From Fidelibacterota bacterium (GTDB taxonomy: Bacteria; Pseudomonadota; Alphaproteobacteria; Rhodospirillales; Rhodospirillaceae): 64,000 nt of DNA. The translations under genes were made by a program, and so were the position numbers. Shown piece by piece: positions 26,711-35,800 of this stretch; positions within the stretch are counted from its first letter, which is position 1; the number at the start of each line of letters is the position of its first letter. The stretch covers positions 1 through 64,000 of the forward strand of contig CANJPQ010000017.1 in assembly GCA_947476275.1 (NCBI GenBank). The letters run 5' to 3'. Under the pieces are notes generated by a model, which worked only from the letters and a program-made list of their open reading frames with translations, made no database searches and was not told the origin of the DNA.

Positions 26711-27685
26711 ATGTCAGTGATGGTCGAAGTCGACGGCTTGAGTAAGTCCTTCGGGGACTTCCGCGCAGTCGACGGTATCAGTCTTGCGGTTCGTAAAGGT
26801 GAGGTCCTCGGCTTCCTCGGCCCCAATGGCGCCGGGAAGACCACGACCATGCGCATGATTGCGGGCTACCTGTCGCCCACCAGCGGCACCGCCCGGGTCT
26901 GCGGCGCGGACGTGGTCGAAGACCCCATCGGCGTAAAGCGAAGCATCGGCTACATGCCGGAAGGCTCGCCGTCCTACGACGACATGACCGTGGCGGGCTT
27001 CCTGGAATTCATTGCCGCCATCCGCGGCGTGTCCGGCACCGTTGCGCAGGACCGCGTCGCCGCGGTGATCGAACGGCTGGCTTTGGGCGACGTGCTGCGC
27101 CGCCCGATCGATGTGCTCTCCAAGGGCTACAAGCGCCGCGTCGGCTTGGCCCAGGCGCTGCTCCACGACCCGCCGGTCCTGATCCTCGATGAGCCCACGG
27201 ACGGTCTCGACCCGAACCAGAAGCACCAAGTGCGCACCCTGATTGCGGAGATGGCCGCCGAGAAGGCGATCATCATCTCGACCCATATCCTCGAAGAGGT
27301 CCAGGCCGTATGCACCCGCGCGGTGGTCATCGGCCAGGGTCGTCTGCTCGCCGACGGCACGGCCGTCGAGTTGATGAAGCGGTTGCCGGAGTACAACGCT
27401 GTCAGCATCGTGCTGCCAACCGCTGCCGCCCAAGCCGCCGCCAACGTGCTGCGGCAGTTGCCCAATGTGGCGGCCGTGTTCGAGACCCCCCTGGATGAGA
27501 ATCGGACACGGTTACGCCTCACGCCGCGCAACGGCGCTGTGCTGCTTGAAGACATCAACAAAGCCGTGCGCTTCAACGCCATCCCGGCAACGGAAGTCTT
27601 CCGTGACGGCGGCAATCTGGACGACGCCTTCCGCCTGATCACCACAGGCAGCGCGGTCCAGACTCATTCTGCGCACGCGGCCTAG
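26711..27685 (+). CDS. ABC transporter ATP-binding protein (GldA/ABC-2 type)
   Basis: A 324-residue ATPase that powers the ABC-2-type exporter encoded next to it. Walker A is GPNGAGKTTT, the signature motif is LSKGYKRRVGLAQAL (the usual S-G-G region reads SKGY, as in many GldA proteins), and Walker B is VLILDEPTDGLDP with the switch THILEE. The C-terminal ~80 residues form the accessory domain typical of GldA-like ATPases. The start at ATG 26711 is preceded by AGGGGTGG; a longer frame upstream is not supported. First gene of a four-gene operon. Confidence 0.9.
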   Translation: MSVMVEVDGLSKSFGDFRAVDGISLAVRKGEVLGFLGPNGAGKTTTMRMIAGYLSPTSGTARVCGADVVEDPIGVKRSIGYMPEGSPSYDDMTVAGFLEFIAAIRGVSGTVAQDRVAAVIERLALGDVLRRPIDVLSKGYKRRVGLAQALLHDPPVLILDEPTDGLDPNQKHQVRTLIAEMAAEKAIIISTHILEEVQAVCTRAVVIGQGRLLADGTAVELMKRLPEYNAVSIVLPTAAAQAAANVLRQLPNVAAVFETPLDENRTRLRLTPRNGAVLLEDINKAVRFNAIPATEVFRDGGNLDDAFRLITTGSAVQTHSAHAA

Positions 27686-27696
27686 GGATCGGATCC

Positions 27697-28431
27697 ATGC
27701 GTCAAATCCGCATCATCGCCAACCGCGAACTCACCGCCTATTTCGCGACGCCCATGGCGTTTGTGTTTATCGCGATCTTTGTGGCGCTCACCGGCGCGTT
27801 TACCTTCTTCATCGGCCGCTTCTTCGACCGCAATCAGGCCAGCCTGGAAACCTTTTTCCAGTTCTTGCCGTGGCTCTACCTGCTGCTGGTGCCCGCCGTC
27901 GCCATGCGGCTGTGGGCGGAAGAACGCAAGTCCGGCACCATCGAACAGCTGCTTACCCTCCCGCTGACGACGGCCCAGGCGGTGATCGGCAAGTTCCTGG
28001 CGGCTTGGGTGTTCTGCGGCATCGCCCTGGTGTCGACTTTCCCCATGTGGCTGACGGTCAATCTGCTGGGCCAGCCGGATAACGCTGTGATCTTGATCGG
28101 CTACGTCGGCGCCTTCCTGATGGCGGGCGCGTTCCTGTCCATCGGCACCTGCATGTCCGCGCTGACCCGGAACCAGATCATCGCCTTCATCGCCGGCGCG
28201 GTGGTGTGCTTCCTGTTCACCTTGAGCGGCCTCGATATGGTGCTGGGCGTGTTCCGCGGTTGGGCGCCGCCGGCGCTCGTGGACGCGATTGCAGCGATGA
28301 GCTTCCTCACGCGCTTCGAGGCCCTCAGCCGCGGTGTGATCGAGCTGCGCGACCTGATCTTCTTCTTCTCGCTGATGGCCTTCTGGCTGTTTGTCACGAC
28401 GCTCGCTGTCGACGCCAAGAAAGCCGGGTAG
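27697..28431 (+). CDS. ABC-2 type permease (GldF-like)
   Basis: A 244-residue membrane protein with six predicted helices, starting after an amphipathic IRIIANRELTAYF segment common in ABC-2 permeases. Typical features are MRLWAEERKSGTIEQLLTLPLTTAQAVIGKF (the coupling region for the ATPase) and a C-terminal FWLFVTTLAVD helix. It is 11 bases after the ATPase gene and 13 before the GldG-like gene. In Bacteroidetes GldA-F-G form a gliding-related transporter; in proteobacteria the same trio occurs with a DUF4340 protein and its cargo is unknown. Confidence 0.9.
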   Translation: MRQIRIIANRELTAYFATPMAFVFIAIFVALTGAFTFFIGRFFDRNQASLETFFQFLPWLYLLLVPAVAMRLWAEERKSGTIEQLLTLPLTTAQAVIGKFLAAWVFCGIALVSTFPMWLTVNLLGQPDNAVILIGYVGAFLMAGAFLSIGTCMSALTRNQIIAFIAGAVVCFLFTLSGLDMVLGVFRGWAPPALVDAIAAMSFLTRFEALSRGVIELRDLIFFFSLMAFWLFVTTLAVDAKKAG

Positions 28432-28444
28432 GGGGAGCCGCACC

Positions 28445-30334
28445 ATGCCGATCCGTTTTGACTCGCCCCGTTTCGCCATTTTCGCTGCCGTCGTTGCCGC
28501 GGTGCTGTTCGTGTCGGTGAATATCCTCGCCAACCTTTGGCTCAGCGCGTGGCGTATAGACACGACTCAGGGCGGCGCCTTCACGGTGTCCGACCAGATC
28601 AAGCCGGTGTTCGCCTCCATCGACGAGCCTATCACTGTGCGGGTGTACTTCTCCGAGGCACTCGCCAACGCGAGCCCGCGCCATGCCGCGCTGTATCGCC
28701 GCGTGCGCGAGTTGCTGCAGCAGTATGCGGACCTGGCCAAGGGCCGCATTAAGATCGAGTACGAGAACCCGGAGCCGTTTTCCGATACGGAAGACCGCGC
28801 CGTCGGCTTCGGCCTGCAGGCCGTCCCGCTCGGCCGCAACGGCGAAGTGGGCTATTTCGGTCTCGCCGCCACGAATTCCACGGACGATCAGAAAGTCATC
28901 CCGTTCTTCAACCTGGAGCGGGAACAGTTCGTCGAATACGACCTGACCAAGCTGATCTACGGCTTGTCGAAGCCGAACCAGGCGAAAGTCGGCGTGATCT
29001 CCTCCCTGCCGCTACAGGGCGGGATCAACCCTATGCAGGCGCAGATGGGCATGAACCCGCAGCCGACTCCGCCGTGGGCCATCGCGCAGCAGATCGCGGA
29101 CTTCTTCGACGTGCGTCAGCTCGACGCCGCCGTCCCGGAGATTCCGGCTGACATCAGCGTGTTGATGCTGGTGCAACCGGAAGGGCTGTCGCCCGCGACC
29201 CAGTATGCCATCGATCAGTTCGTGCTGCGCGGCGGCAAGGTGCTGGCTTTCGTAGATCCCAACGCCGAGTCCTCGAACATGGGCAGCGGTAGCGGTGATC
29301 TCTCGGGTATCAAGAAGCTGCTCACGGCCTGGGGCGTCGGCGTTGCCGATGGCAAGGTCGTTGCGGACATCGAGCATGCCGTGCGCGTCAATGCCGAGCA
29401 GGGTGGCCGTCCCATCGTCAGCGACTACGTGGCCTGGCTGCAACTCGGTCCGGGCTTCCTGGACCCGAACGACGCGATCACCGGCGACCTGAAGCAAGTG
29501 AACATTGGCACCGGCGGCGCCATCGAGCGCATCGAGGGTGCGGGCACGACTGTGACGCCGCTGATCACCACCGGCCCGAAGTCCATGCGCCTCGACGTCG
29601 ACAAGCTCCAAGGCGTGCCCGACATCGTTGCCTTGTTCCGTGACTTCAAACCGGCCGACAAGCGCGAGGTGCTGGCCGCCCGTATCACCGGCACCGCCAA
29701 GACCGCTTTCCCGGAAGGCGCTCCGGCCAGTGAGGGCAAGGACGCCAAACCGCCCGCGGAGCAGCTGAAAGAGTCCAAGCAGCCGATCCAGATCGTGGTC
29801 GTCGCCGATAGCGATTTCCTGGCGGACCGCTTCTGGGTGCAAGAGAGCAACTTCTTCGGCCAGCGCGTTGCCGTGCCGAGCGCCGACAACGGCGGGTTCG
29901 TCGTGAACGCCCTTGAGAACCTGTCCGGCTCGCCGGCCCTGTCATCGCTGCGTGGCCGCGGCTCGCAGAGCCGGCCGTTCCTCCTGATCGAGGCGATCCG
30001 TCGTGATGCGGAGCAGGAGTTCCGCGCCAAAGAGCAGGCGCTGCAGACCCGGCTCGAGGAGTTGCAGAAGCAGGCCGCGGCGATTGAACTGCGCGGCGGC
30101 GAGAACGATCAGGTGCAACTGTCGGACGGGGACCGCCTGAAGATTGAGAACTTCCGCGCCGAGATCCTCTCTACCCGCCGCCAACTGCGCGAAGTCCAAC
30201 GCGCCCTGCGTCAGGACATCGACCGGATCGAGACCCTGGTGAAGTTCGTGAATATCGCTGCCGTGCCGATCGTCTTCGGCATCGTGTTGATTGTGCTCGC
30301 CGGCGTGCGCCGTCGCCGACGCGCCGCGGCTTAG
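28445..30334 (+). CDS. GldG-like membrane-anchored component of the ABC transporter
   Basis: A 629-residue protein with an N-terminal membrane helix (FAIFAAVVAAVLFVSVNILANLW), a large extracytoplasmic part and a C-terminal helix (AAVPIVFGIVLIVLAGV) followed by RRRRR. The start of the domain, WRIDTTQGGAFTVSDQ, and RVYFSEAL belong to the GldG / ABC_transp_aux family, whose core resembles a glutamine-amidotransferase-like fold without catalytic residues. A coiled segment precedes the last helix (residues ~555-605). The start at ATG 28445 fits the end of the permease gene. It probably forms the periplasmic part of the exporter. Confidence 0.88.
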   Translation: MPIRFDSPRFAIFAAVVAAVLFVSVNILANLWLSAWRIDTTQGGAFTVSDQIKPVFASIDEPITVRVYFSEALANASPRHAALYRRVRELLQQYADLAKGRIKIEYENPEPFSDTEDRAVGFGLQAVPLGRNGEVGYFGLAATNSTDDQKVIPFFNLEREQFVEYDLTKLIYGLSKPNQAKVGVISSLPLQGGINPMQAQMGMNPQPTPPWAIAQQIADFFDVRQLDAAVPEIPADISVLMLVQPEGLSPATQYAIDQFVLRGGKVLAFVDPNAESSNMGSGSGDLSGIKKLLTAWGVGVADGKVVADIEHAVRVNAEQGGRPIVSDYVAWLQLGPGFLDPNDAITGDLKQVNIGTGGAIERIEGAGTTVTPLITTGPKSMRLDVDKLQGVPDIVALFRDFKPADKREVLAARITGTAKTAFPEGAPASEGKDAKPPAEQLKESKQPIQIVVVADSDFLADRFWVQESNFFGQRVAVPSADNGGFVVNALENLSGSPALSSLRGRGSQSRPFLLIEAIRRDAEQEFRAKEQALQTRLEELQKQAAAIELRGGENDQVQLSDGDRLKIENFRAEILSTRRQLREVQRALRQDIDRIETLVKFVNIAAVPIVFGIVLIVLAGVRRRRRAAA

Positions 30335-30345
30335 GGAGGGCGCCC

Positions 30346-31419
30346 ATGTCTCGCAATGGCTTTTTGGGGCTGTGCGCCGCGACCGTGATCGCACTCGCCC
30401 TGGCGGTGCTGGCGGTAGCGCGGCAGCCGACCATCCGCTCCGCCGACCTGACGGGCGAGCCTGTGCTGCCCGGTCTTGCTGATCGGTTGAATGGATTGAA
30501 GTCCGTCGTCGTGAAGGGCAGCGAGGGCACGATGACGTTCGATTGGGACGGCAAGTCGTTTGTCGCCCGCGACCGTGGCGGCTTCCCTGCGGATACCGAG
30601 AAGTTGAGCGGTCTCGTCATTCAAATGACCCGCCTTGTGAAGCTGGAGACAAAGACCTCCGTTGCGGAAAAGCTGGACCGCCTCGATCTCAATGATCCCG
30701 CGGCGAAAGACAGCCGCGCCAAGGAAGTGCAGCTGCTCGACCGCGACGGCAAGACGCTTGCCGATCTGATCGTCGGCAAGCGCAAGTTCACCCTCGGCGG
30801 CAAGGAAACCGGGACCTATGTTCGCCTGCCTGGGAGCAATCAAGCGTGGCTGGCGCTCGGTGAAGTGAACCCCGGCGCGAAAGCGCGGGATTGGCTGAAG
30901 CGCGACATCGCCGACGTGAAGGATAAGTCGATCAAACGCGTCACCGTCGTTCACCCGGATGGGGAGAAGGTGGTCGTCGGCAAGCTCTCCGCCAAGGACG
31001 CGGGATTCAAGATCGAGAACATTCCGAGCGGCAAGCAGCCTGCTTCGGATTTTGCGGCGGACGAATACGGGCGCGTGCTCGCCGTGCTGCTGCTGGACGA
31101 CGTAGCCAAGGCCGACACGATTCCGTTCCCGAAGGACAAGACCATCACTGCCGAGGTCGACACCTTCGAGGGGCTGCACGTCACCCTGCAGACCACCGAG
31201 AAAGACGGCAGCACTTGGCTCAAGATCAAGGCGGAGCCGCCGGTGGGCGGTGCGTCCAAGCCGGCAGACGGCGCTCCCGATGCCGTCGACTGGGGCAAGG
31301 TCGCCGCGGACATCAACGCACGTGCGAACGGATGGGCCTTTCAGGTGCCCACCTATGAGGTCGCGCCACTCAAGAAACGCATGTCCGAACTGGTGAAGAA
31401 GCCGGACGCGAAGTCCTAG
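30346..31419 (+). CDS. DUF4340 domain protein
   Basis: A 357-residue protein with one N-terminal membrane anchor (GLCAATVIALALAVLAVA) and two copies of a beta-rich DUF4340-type module: VVVKGSEGTMTFDWDGKSF...FPADTEKLSGLV and the later VTVVHPDGEKVVVGK...YGRVLAVLL. DUF4340 proteins nearly always follow GldG-like genes, as here, 11 bases away. It is therefore likely an accessory, extracytoplasmic subunit of the same exporter. No enzymatic motif is seen. Confidence 0.85.
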   Translation: MSRNGFLGLCAATVIALALAVLAVARQPTIRSADLTGEPVLPGLADRLNGLKSVVVKGSEGTMTFDWDGKSFVARDRGGFPADTEKLSGLVIQMTRLVKLETKTSVAEKLDRLDLNDPAAKDSRAKEVQLLDRDGKTLADLIVGKRKFTLGGKETGTYVRLPGSNQAWLALGEVNPGAKARDWLKRDIADVKDKSIKRVTVVHPDGEKVVVGKLSAKDAGFKIENIPSGKQPASDFAADEYGRVLAVLLLDDVAKADTIPFPKDKTITAEVDTFEGLHVTLQTTEKDGSTWLKIKAEPPVGGASKPADGAPDAVDWGKVAADINARANGWAFQVPTYEVAPLKKRMSELVKKPDAKS

Positions 31420-31422
31420 TTT

Positions 31423-31563
31423 TTAGGGGCGCTGCTTTTCGCGCCAAACCGCGTAGGCGGTTTCCATGCGTTCGCGCCGCTTGCGGCAGGCCTGGCAGGG
31501 CAAGGCGAACATCAGGCCGATCAGGCCCGCGATGAACACGAGAATGACAAGCAGCGCCATCAT
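31423..31563 (-). CDS. Small single-span membrane protein with a CxxC motif
   Basis: A 46-residue protein: one hydrophobic helix (LLVILVFIAGLIGLMFAL) followed directly by PCQACRKRRERMETAY. The CxxC just after the membrane helix and the strongly basic segment place the tail in the cytoplasm. Its ATG overlaps the stop of the ferredoxin gene (ATGA), so it is translationally coupled to it. The coupling suggests a membrane partner or anchor for the ferredoxin, which is an inference. Starts at 31563 or 31560 are both possible. Confidence 0.65.
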   Translation of the reverse strand: MMALLVILVFIAGLIGLMFALPCQACRKRRERMETAYAVWREKQRP

Positions 31564-31904
31564 GGCGCGGGAGCGGCGGCCTTGCGCTTGGCCACTTCGT
31601 CGCGGATTGCAGCCATGATCTCGGCGATGCGCGCGTCGGACGTATCGTCGTTCAGATTGAACATCGCGCCGCCCTGAACTTTCAAGTTCGGGCCGACCAG
31701 ACAGTTGTTCATGCACGGCCCGCGCTTGATTTCCACCGGCAGGTTCTCGGCGGTGATGAGGTCTTCCAGCTTCAACGCGAGTTCGCGGCTACCGCGCGCC
31801 GCGCAGGAGGGCAGGCGGTCGGTATTGAGACGCTTATTGATGCAGATGCGCACGAAGAAGATCGGCGCCACCGGCATCACCCATTCGCTGCCGTCGGGGA
31901 TCAT
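31560..31904 (-). CDS. Thioredoxin-like [2Fe-2S] ferredoxin
   Basis: A 114-residue protein of the thioredoxin-fold [2Fe-2S] ferredoxin family. Four cysteines sit in the family pattern: Cys21 (RICINKR), Cys34 (PSCAARGS), Cys64 and Cys68 (GPCMNNCLVGPN), with GGAMF after them. It would carry electrons in the cytoplasm. The ATG at 31904 overlaps the stop codon of the Nudix gene (ATGA), and its own stop overlaps the next start, so three genes are coupled. Longer starts upstream are inside the Nudix gene and unlikely. Confidence 0.8.
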   Translation of the reverse strand: MIPDGSEWVMPVAPIFFVRICINKRLNTDRLPSCAARGSRELALKLEDLITAENLPVEIKRGPCMNNCLVGPNLKVQGGAMFNLNDDTSDARIAEIMAAIRDEVAKRKAAAPAP

Positions 31905-32347
31905 CGCAACGCCGCTCCGGCTTCGATCACGCGCACGGTCTCGCGCCACAATCCGTACCGCGGCAGATCGGCGAGGGGAACCCATTGCACCGCCGCTGCG
32001 TCACCCCCGGCGACAGCTTCGCCGGAGGTCCAGTCGGCGCGGAAGTCCACCAGCACCCATTGGGTGCCTGACGCACCGCCCACCACGTCCACCACGTCGA
32101 TCAGGCGGAGATCGCCGACGACCAGGGCGGTCTCTTCCTGCACTTCCCGGATCGCGGCTTCGCGCACGGTTTCGCCTGGCTCTTGTCTGCCGCCTGGTAT
32201 GCTCCATTCGCCCTGACGCGGCGGCTTGCCGCGCTGGATCAGGAGCACTTCAGGGCCTGTCGCGCCCGCCCGCAGGATCACGACCCCGGCGCCGACGGTG
32301 GGCCGAATATCGAAAGGGCCTACTTTCTGTGGGGTCGTGGTGGTCAT
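31901..32347 (-). CDS. Nudix hydrolase
   Basis: A 148-residue Nudix protein with a complete box at residues 52-74 (GGRQEPGETVREAAIREVQEE...), including the metal-binding REVQEE. The preceding GEWSIPGG and the arrangement of strands resemble ADP-ribose or NADH pyrophosphatases and MutT-like proteins of alphaproteobacteria. It would hydrolyse a nucleoside diphosphate linked to another group; the exact substrate is not readable. It heads a coupled three-gene operon and is divergent from the DUF502 gene. Confidence 0.9.
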   Translation of the reverse strand: MTTTTPQKVGPFDIRPTVGAGVVILRAGATGPEVLLIQRGKPPRQGEWSIPGGRQEPGETVREAAIREVQEETALVVGDLRLIDVVDVVGGASGTQWVLVDFRADWTSGEAVAGGDAAAVQWVPLADLPRYGLWRETVRVIEAGAALR

Positions 32348-32429
32348 TTTCGGGCACTTTTGGTGGGATTGGCGCGTTCGGCGCTGAAAATAGGGGATTC
32401 CTTAACCGTGTCCCATCATTTCTCTCAAC

Positions 32430-33089
32430 ATGGCCCTCAGTGTCGTTCCGCCGTCCGAAACCGTGACCGAGCCGCCGCCCCGTTTGTCGGTGGCTGCGCG
32501 TCTGCGTAACTATCTGTTCGCTGGCATCCTGGTCACGGCGCCCGTCAGCATCACGTTCTATTTGACCTGGTCGGTCGTGACCTGGGTCGACGATGCCGTC
32601 GCGCGCGTCCTGCCGGTCAACATGCCGGGCAACCTCCCGGGTTTCGGCCTGATCATTCTCGGTGGGGCGCTGATCTTCATCGGCTTTCTCACCGCAAACT
32701 TCCTCGGCCGCTCGATGATCAGGCTGGGGGAGCGGCTGCTCGCACGCACCCCGATCATCCGCAGCATCTACGGCTCCGTGAAGCAGGTGCTTGAGACGGT
32801 CTTCAAGGATCAGTCCGGCGCCTTCCGCGAAGTGGTGCTGGTGGAGTTCCCCCGCACCGGTGCCTGGACGATGGCCCTCGTGGCCGGCCGTCCGGACGGC
32901 GAACTGCGCGACAAGTTGCCGGAGGACATGGTGACGGTCTACGTGCCGACGTCACCGAACCCGACCTCGGGCTATCTTCTGTTCGTCCCGCGCGCGGATA
33001 CCATCCGTGTCGACATGACCGTGGACGAGTGCCTGCGCATGGTGCTTTCCGGCGGCCTCGCCACACCCAGCGGCCCGAAGCTGGTGTGA
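32430..33089 (+). CDS. DUF502 family membrane protein
   Basis: A 219-residue protein with two membrane segments near the N-terminus (FAGILVTAPVSITFYLTWSVV and GLIILGGALIFIGFLTANFL), then a conserved soluble part: LLARTPIIRSIYGSVKQVLETV, VLVEFPRTGAWTMALV, and VYVPTSPNPTSGYLLFVPR. These blocks define DUF502, a widespread uncharacterised family. It sits upstream of recG on the opposite strand. No function can be assigned. Confidence 0.88.
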   Translation: MALSVVPPSETVTEPPPRLSVAARLRNYLFAGILVTAPVSITFYLTWSVVTWVDDAVARVLPVNMPGNLPGFGLIILGGALIFIGFLTANFLGRSMIRLGERLLARTPIIRSIYGSVKQVLETVFKDQSGAFREVVLVEFPRTGAWTMALVAGRPDGELRDKLPEDMVTVYVPTSPNPTSGYLLFVPRADTIRVDMTVDECLRMVLSGGLATPSGPKLV

Positions 33090-33123
33090 GCGATAAGTTC
33101 ACCTGCCTCGCAGGGCCGAGCAC

Positions 33124-33276
33124 TTAGGCATCCGATTGCCGAACGCGCTTCGCTTTTGCCGCACCGATGACCGCACCGAAGACAGCTCCCAACGCAATTC
33201 CGATGGCGAGGTGGCCAGTCGCCGCCCCAATGGCCACTCCCAATGCTATTCCGATACCAACAAATTTTGCGTCCAT
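33124..33276 (-). CDS. Small glycine-zipper membrane protein (50 residues)
   Basis: A short gene with an excellent ribosome site (AGGAGG eight bases before the ATG). The product MDAKFVGIGIALGVAIGAATG... is two hydrophobic segments of repeated small residues (GxxxG/A spacing), then a basic tail AKAKRVRQSDA. Such glycine-zipper peptides are common in bacterial membranes, some as toxins or membrane organisers, most unstudied. It lies 24 bases upstream of the recG stop on the same strand and probably is transcribed with or after recG. Confidence 0.75.
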   Translation of the reverse strand: MDAKFVGIGIALGVAIGAATGHLAIGIALGAVFGAVIGAAKAKRVRQSDA

Positions 33277-33300
33277 TTACGCGGCCTCCTATGGCTGCAC

Positions 33301-35400
33301 CTAACCCGACCTTAGCGTTCGGATCGCATCGTCTTGTTCGAACAGATATAGCAACGTCCGCAACGCTTGCCCACGCTCGCTCTCAAGATCGGCATCGCGC
33401 GCAAGGATCAGCTTAGCGTCATCGCGTGCGGTGGCGAGCAGATCCCCGTGCACCGTGATGTCGGCGAGATGGAACACCGGCAAGCCGCTCTGGCGTGTGC
33501 CGAGCACTTCACCGCCGCCGCGCAGGCGGAGATCTTCCTCTGCGATCACGAAGCCGTCTTCCGTATCGCGCATCGTCGTGAGGCGCGCTTTTGCATTCTC
33601 CGTCAGAGGCGGGGCATAGAGCAGCAAGCATGTACCCTCTCGGCCGCCACGCCCGACGCGCCCGCGCAACTGGTGTAATTGCGCCAGGCCGAAGCGCTCC
33701 GCATGTTCTACGATCATGACGGTCGCGTCCGGCACGTCCACGCCGACTTCGATTACGGTGGTCGCGACCAACACCTGCGGCCCGCCGGCTGTCTGGAATG
33801 CTGTCATGGCAGCATCCTTGTCCGCGGCTTTCATCTGCCCGTGGACGATGGTGACCTTGTCGCCCAGCACCTGGTGCAGATCGCGATAGCGCATCTCAGC
33901 CGCAGCGAGATCGCTGGTCTCGGACTCTTCCACGAGCGGGCACACCCAATAGATCTTGCCGCCCTTGTCCACGGCGCGTTTCACGCCGTCGATCATCTCT
34001 TCCAGGCGCTCGAGGCTGATCAGGCGCGTATCGACGGGTTTTCGCCCCGGCGGCTTCTCGTCCAACCGGGAAACATCCATATCGCCATAGGCGGTGAGGG
34101 TGAGGGTGCGCGGGATCGGCGTGGCGGTCATCACCAGCACATCCGTGCCGCGGCCCTTGTCGGCAAGTTCCAGGCGCTGATGGACGCCGAACCGATGCTG
34201 CTCGTCGATGACGGCAAGCCCGAGGTCGGCGAATTCGACGTCCTTCTGAAACAGCGCATGGGTGCCGATGACGATGTGTACCTCGCCTGACGCGATCGCA
34301 GCCAAAAGAGCCGCACGCGCCGCGCCTTTCACCCGCCCGCTGATGAGCGCGATGTTGATCCCTGCCGCGGCCGCAAGCGGCTGCAACGTTTCGGCATGTT
34401 GCTGGGCCAGGATTTCCGTGGGCACCATGAGCGCGGCTTGTGCTCCGCTCTCCACTGCCGCCAGCATCGCCAGCATAGCGACCACGGTCTTGCCGCTGCC
34501 GACGTCGCCTTGCAGAAGCCGCAGCATGCGGTCCTCGCTCGCCATGTCGGTGGAGATCTCATTCAGCGTCTGGATTTGCGCGCCCGTGAGTTTGTAGGGC
34601 AGCGCGGCCTCCACCTTCTTGCGCAGGTCGCCGGTGCCTTTGAGGGGCCGCCCGCGCAGCTTCCGGCGCTTTAAGCGCATCAATGCCAGCGCAAGTTGGT
34701 TCGACAGCAACTCGTCGTAGGCCAGCCGCGCCCGCGCCGGCGACAGGGGCGCGAGTTCGGCCTCGCTCTTCGGCGCGTGCGCCTGGCGCAAGGACTCATG
34801 CCAGCCCGTCCAATTCTGCCGCGCGCGATAGGCCGGATCCTGCCACTCGGGTAATTCCACGGTCTTCGCAAGCGCCGCGGCAACCCCCTTGTCGAACACC
34901 TTGAGCGACAACCCTTCGGTCAGGCTGTAGACCGGCTCCATCCGCAGCACATTGTGCGCCTGGTCCGGCGGTACGATGTGGTCCGGGTGGGTCATCTGAC
35001 GCTTACCGTCGAACAATTCGACCTTGCCGGAGATCATTCGCGTCTCGCCTACCGGCAGAACCTTCTCCAGGTAGTCCTGGTGGCCGTGGAAAAAAACCAA
35101 GGTGATCTTGCCGGTCGCGTCCCCGCAGGTCACCCGATAGGGCACACGCTTGTTCCGCGGCGGGGGCGGGGCGTGGGCGATGATCTCGACAATCAAAGTG
35201 GCGATCTTGTTGGGCGGTGCGTCGCCCACCTTAGGCGTGAAACGCCGGTCGATCAGGCCGGTCGGCAAGTGCCACAGCAGGTTGACCACCTTCGGCCCCA
35301 CCAGCTTTTCCACTAGCTGGGATAGCCGCGGCCCGATGCCCGGCAAGGTGGTGACCGCGGCAAACAAGGGGTTGAGGATGGAAGGCCGCAAGGATGCCAT
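33301..35400 (-). CDS. recG: ATP-dependent DNA helicase RecG
   Basis: RecG reverses stalled replication forks and processes Holliday junctions. The 699-residue protein begins with a wedge/OB domain (residues ~55-180, LPGIGPRLSQLVEKL before it), then the two helicase lobes: LLQGDVGSGKTVVAMLA (motif I), the DEQH box in VIDEQHRFGVHQR, TATPIPRTL (motif III), and late TTVIEVGVDVPDAT and QLRGRVGRGG. The gene is opposite to sdhE and mfd, an order found across alphaproteobacteria. Confidence 0.97.
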   Translation of the reverse strand: MASLRPSILNPLFAAVTTLPGIGPRLSQLVEKLVGPKVVNLLWHLPTGLIDRRFTPKVGDAPPNKIATLIVEIIAHAPPPPRNKRVPYRVTCGDATGKITLVFFHGHQDYLEKVLPVGETRMISGKVELFDGKRQMTHPDHIVPPDQAHNVLRMEPVYSLTEGLSLKVFDKGVAAALAKTVELPEWQDPAYRARQNWTGWHESLRQAHAPKSEAELAPLSPARARLAYDELLSNQLALALMRLKRRKLRGRPLKGTGDLRKKVEAALPYKLTGAQIQTLNEISTDMASEDRMLRLLQGDVGSGKTVVAMLAMLAAVESGAQAALMVPTEILAQQHAETLQPLAAAAGINIALISGRVKGAARAALLAAIASGEVHIVIGTHALFQKDVEFADLGLAVIDEQHRFGVHQRLELADKGRGTDVLVMTATPIPRTLTLTAYGDMDVSRLDEKPPGRKPVDTRLISLERLEEMIDGVKRAVDKGGKIYWVCPLVEESETSDLAAAEMRYRDLHQVLGDKVTIVHGQMKAADKDAAMTAFQTAGGPQVLVATTVIEVGVDVPDATVMIVEHAERFGLAQLHQLRGRVGRGGREGTCLLLYAPPLTENAKARLTTMRDTEDGFVIAEEDLRLRGGGEVLGTRQSGLPVFHLADITVHGDLLATARDDAKLILARDADLESERGQALRTLLYLFEQDDAIRTLRSG

Positions 35401-35527
35401 GGTGGCGTTGAAATTCCCTATATCCGCCTGCTGACAGGCCGGCGGCCGACCTTTATACCAAGCCCGTCCCCGGCGGCCACATCCTGTGCCTCGCCGGTGG
35501 ACTCATTGCGTTTCGAAGGCCCCCCAG

Positions 35528-35800
35528 ATGGACGCCCCGATGGACGACCGCCGCAAGCGCCTGCTGTACCGCGCCAACCACCGCGGCACGAAGGAGGCCG
35601 ATGTGATCGTCGGCGGCTACTTCACCGCGACCGCCGCCGGCCTGACCGACGCCCAGCTTGCCGAGGCCGAGGCGCTTCTAGAGGAAAATGACCTGGACCT
35701 GATCGACTGGCTCATGGGGCGCCAACCGATCCCGGAACGGTGGCAGGGCACAATCTTTGACGACCTGATGGCGCGCCAAGGTGTTTTGAAGACGGACTGA
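35528..35800 (+). CDS. sdhE: FAD assembly factor SdhE
   Basis: SdhE attaches FAD covalently to succinate dehydrogenase. The ~90-residue protein has the family motif KRLLYRANHRGTKEADVIVGGY with the invariant RGxxE (here HRGTKEAD), and the C-terminal helix pattern LIDWLMGRQPIP. The ATG at 35528 follows GAAGG by eight bases; ATG 35540 is also possible. Its stop overlaps the start of mfd (TGATG), so both are coupled. The sdhE-mfd pair next to recG is standard in alphaproteobacteria. Confidence 0.93.
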   Translation: MDAPMDDRRKRLLYRANHRGTKEADVIVGGYFTATAAGLTDAQLAEAEALLEENDLDLIDWLMGRQPIPERWQGTIFDDLMARQGVLKTD

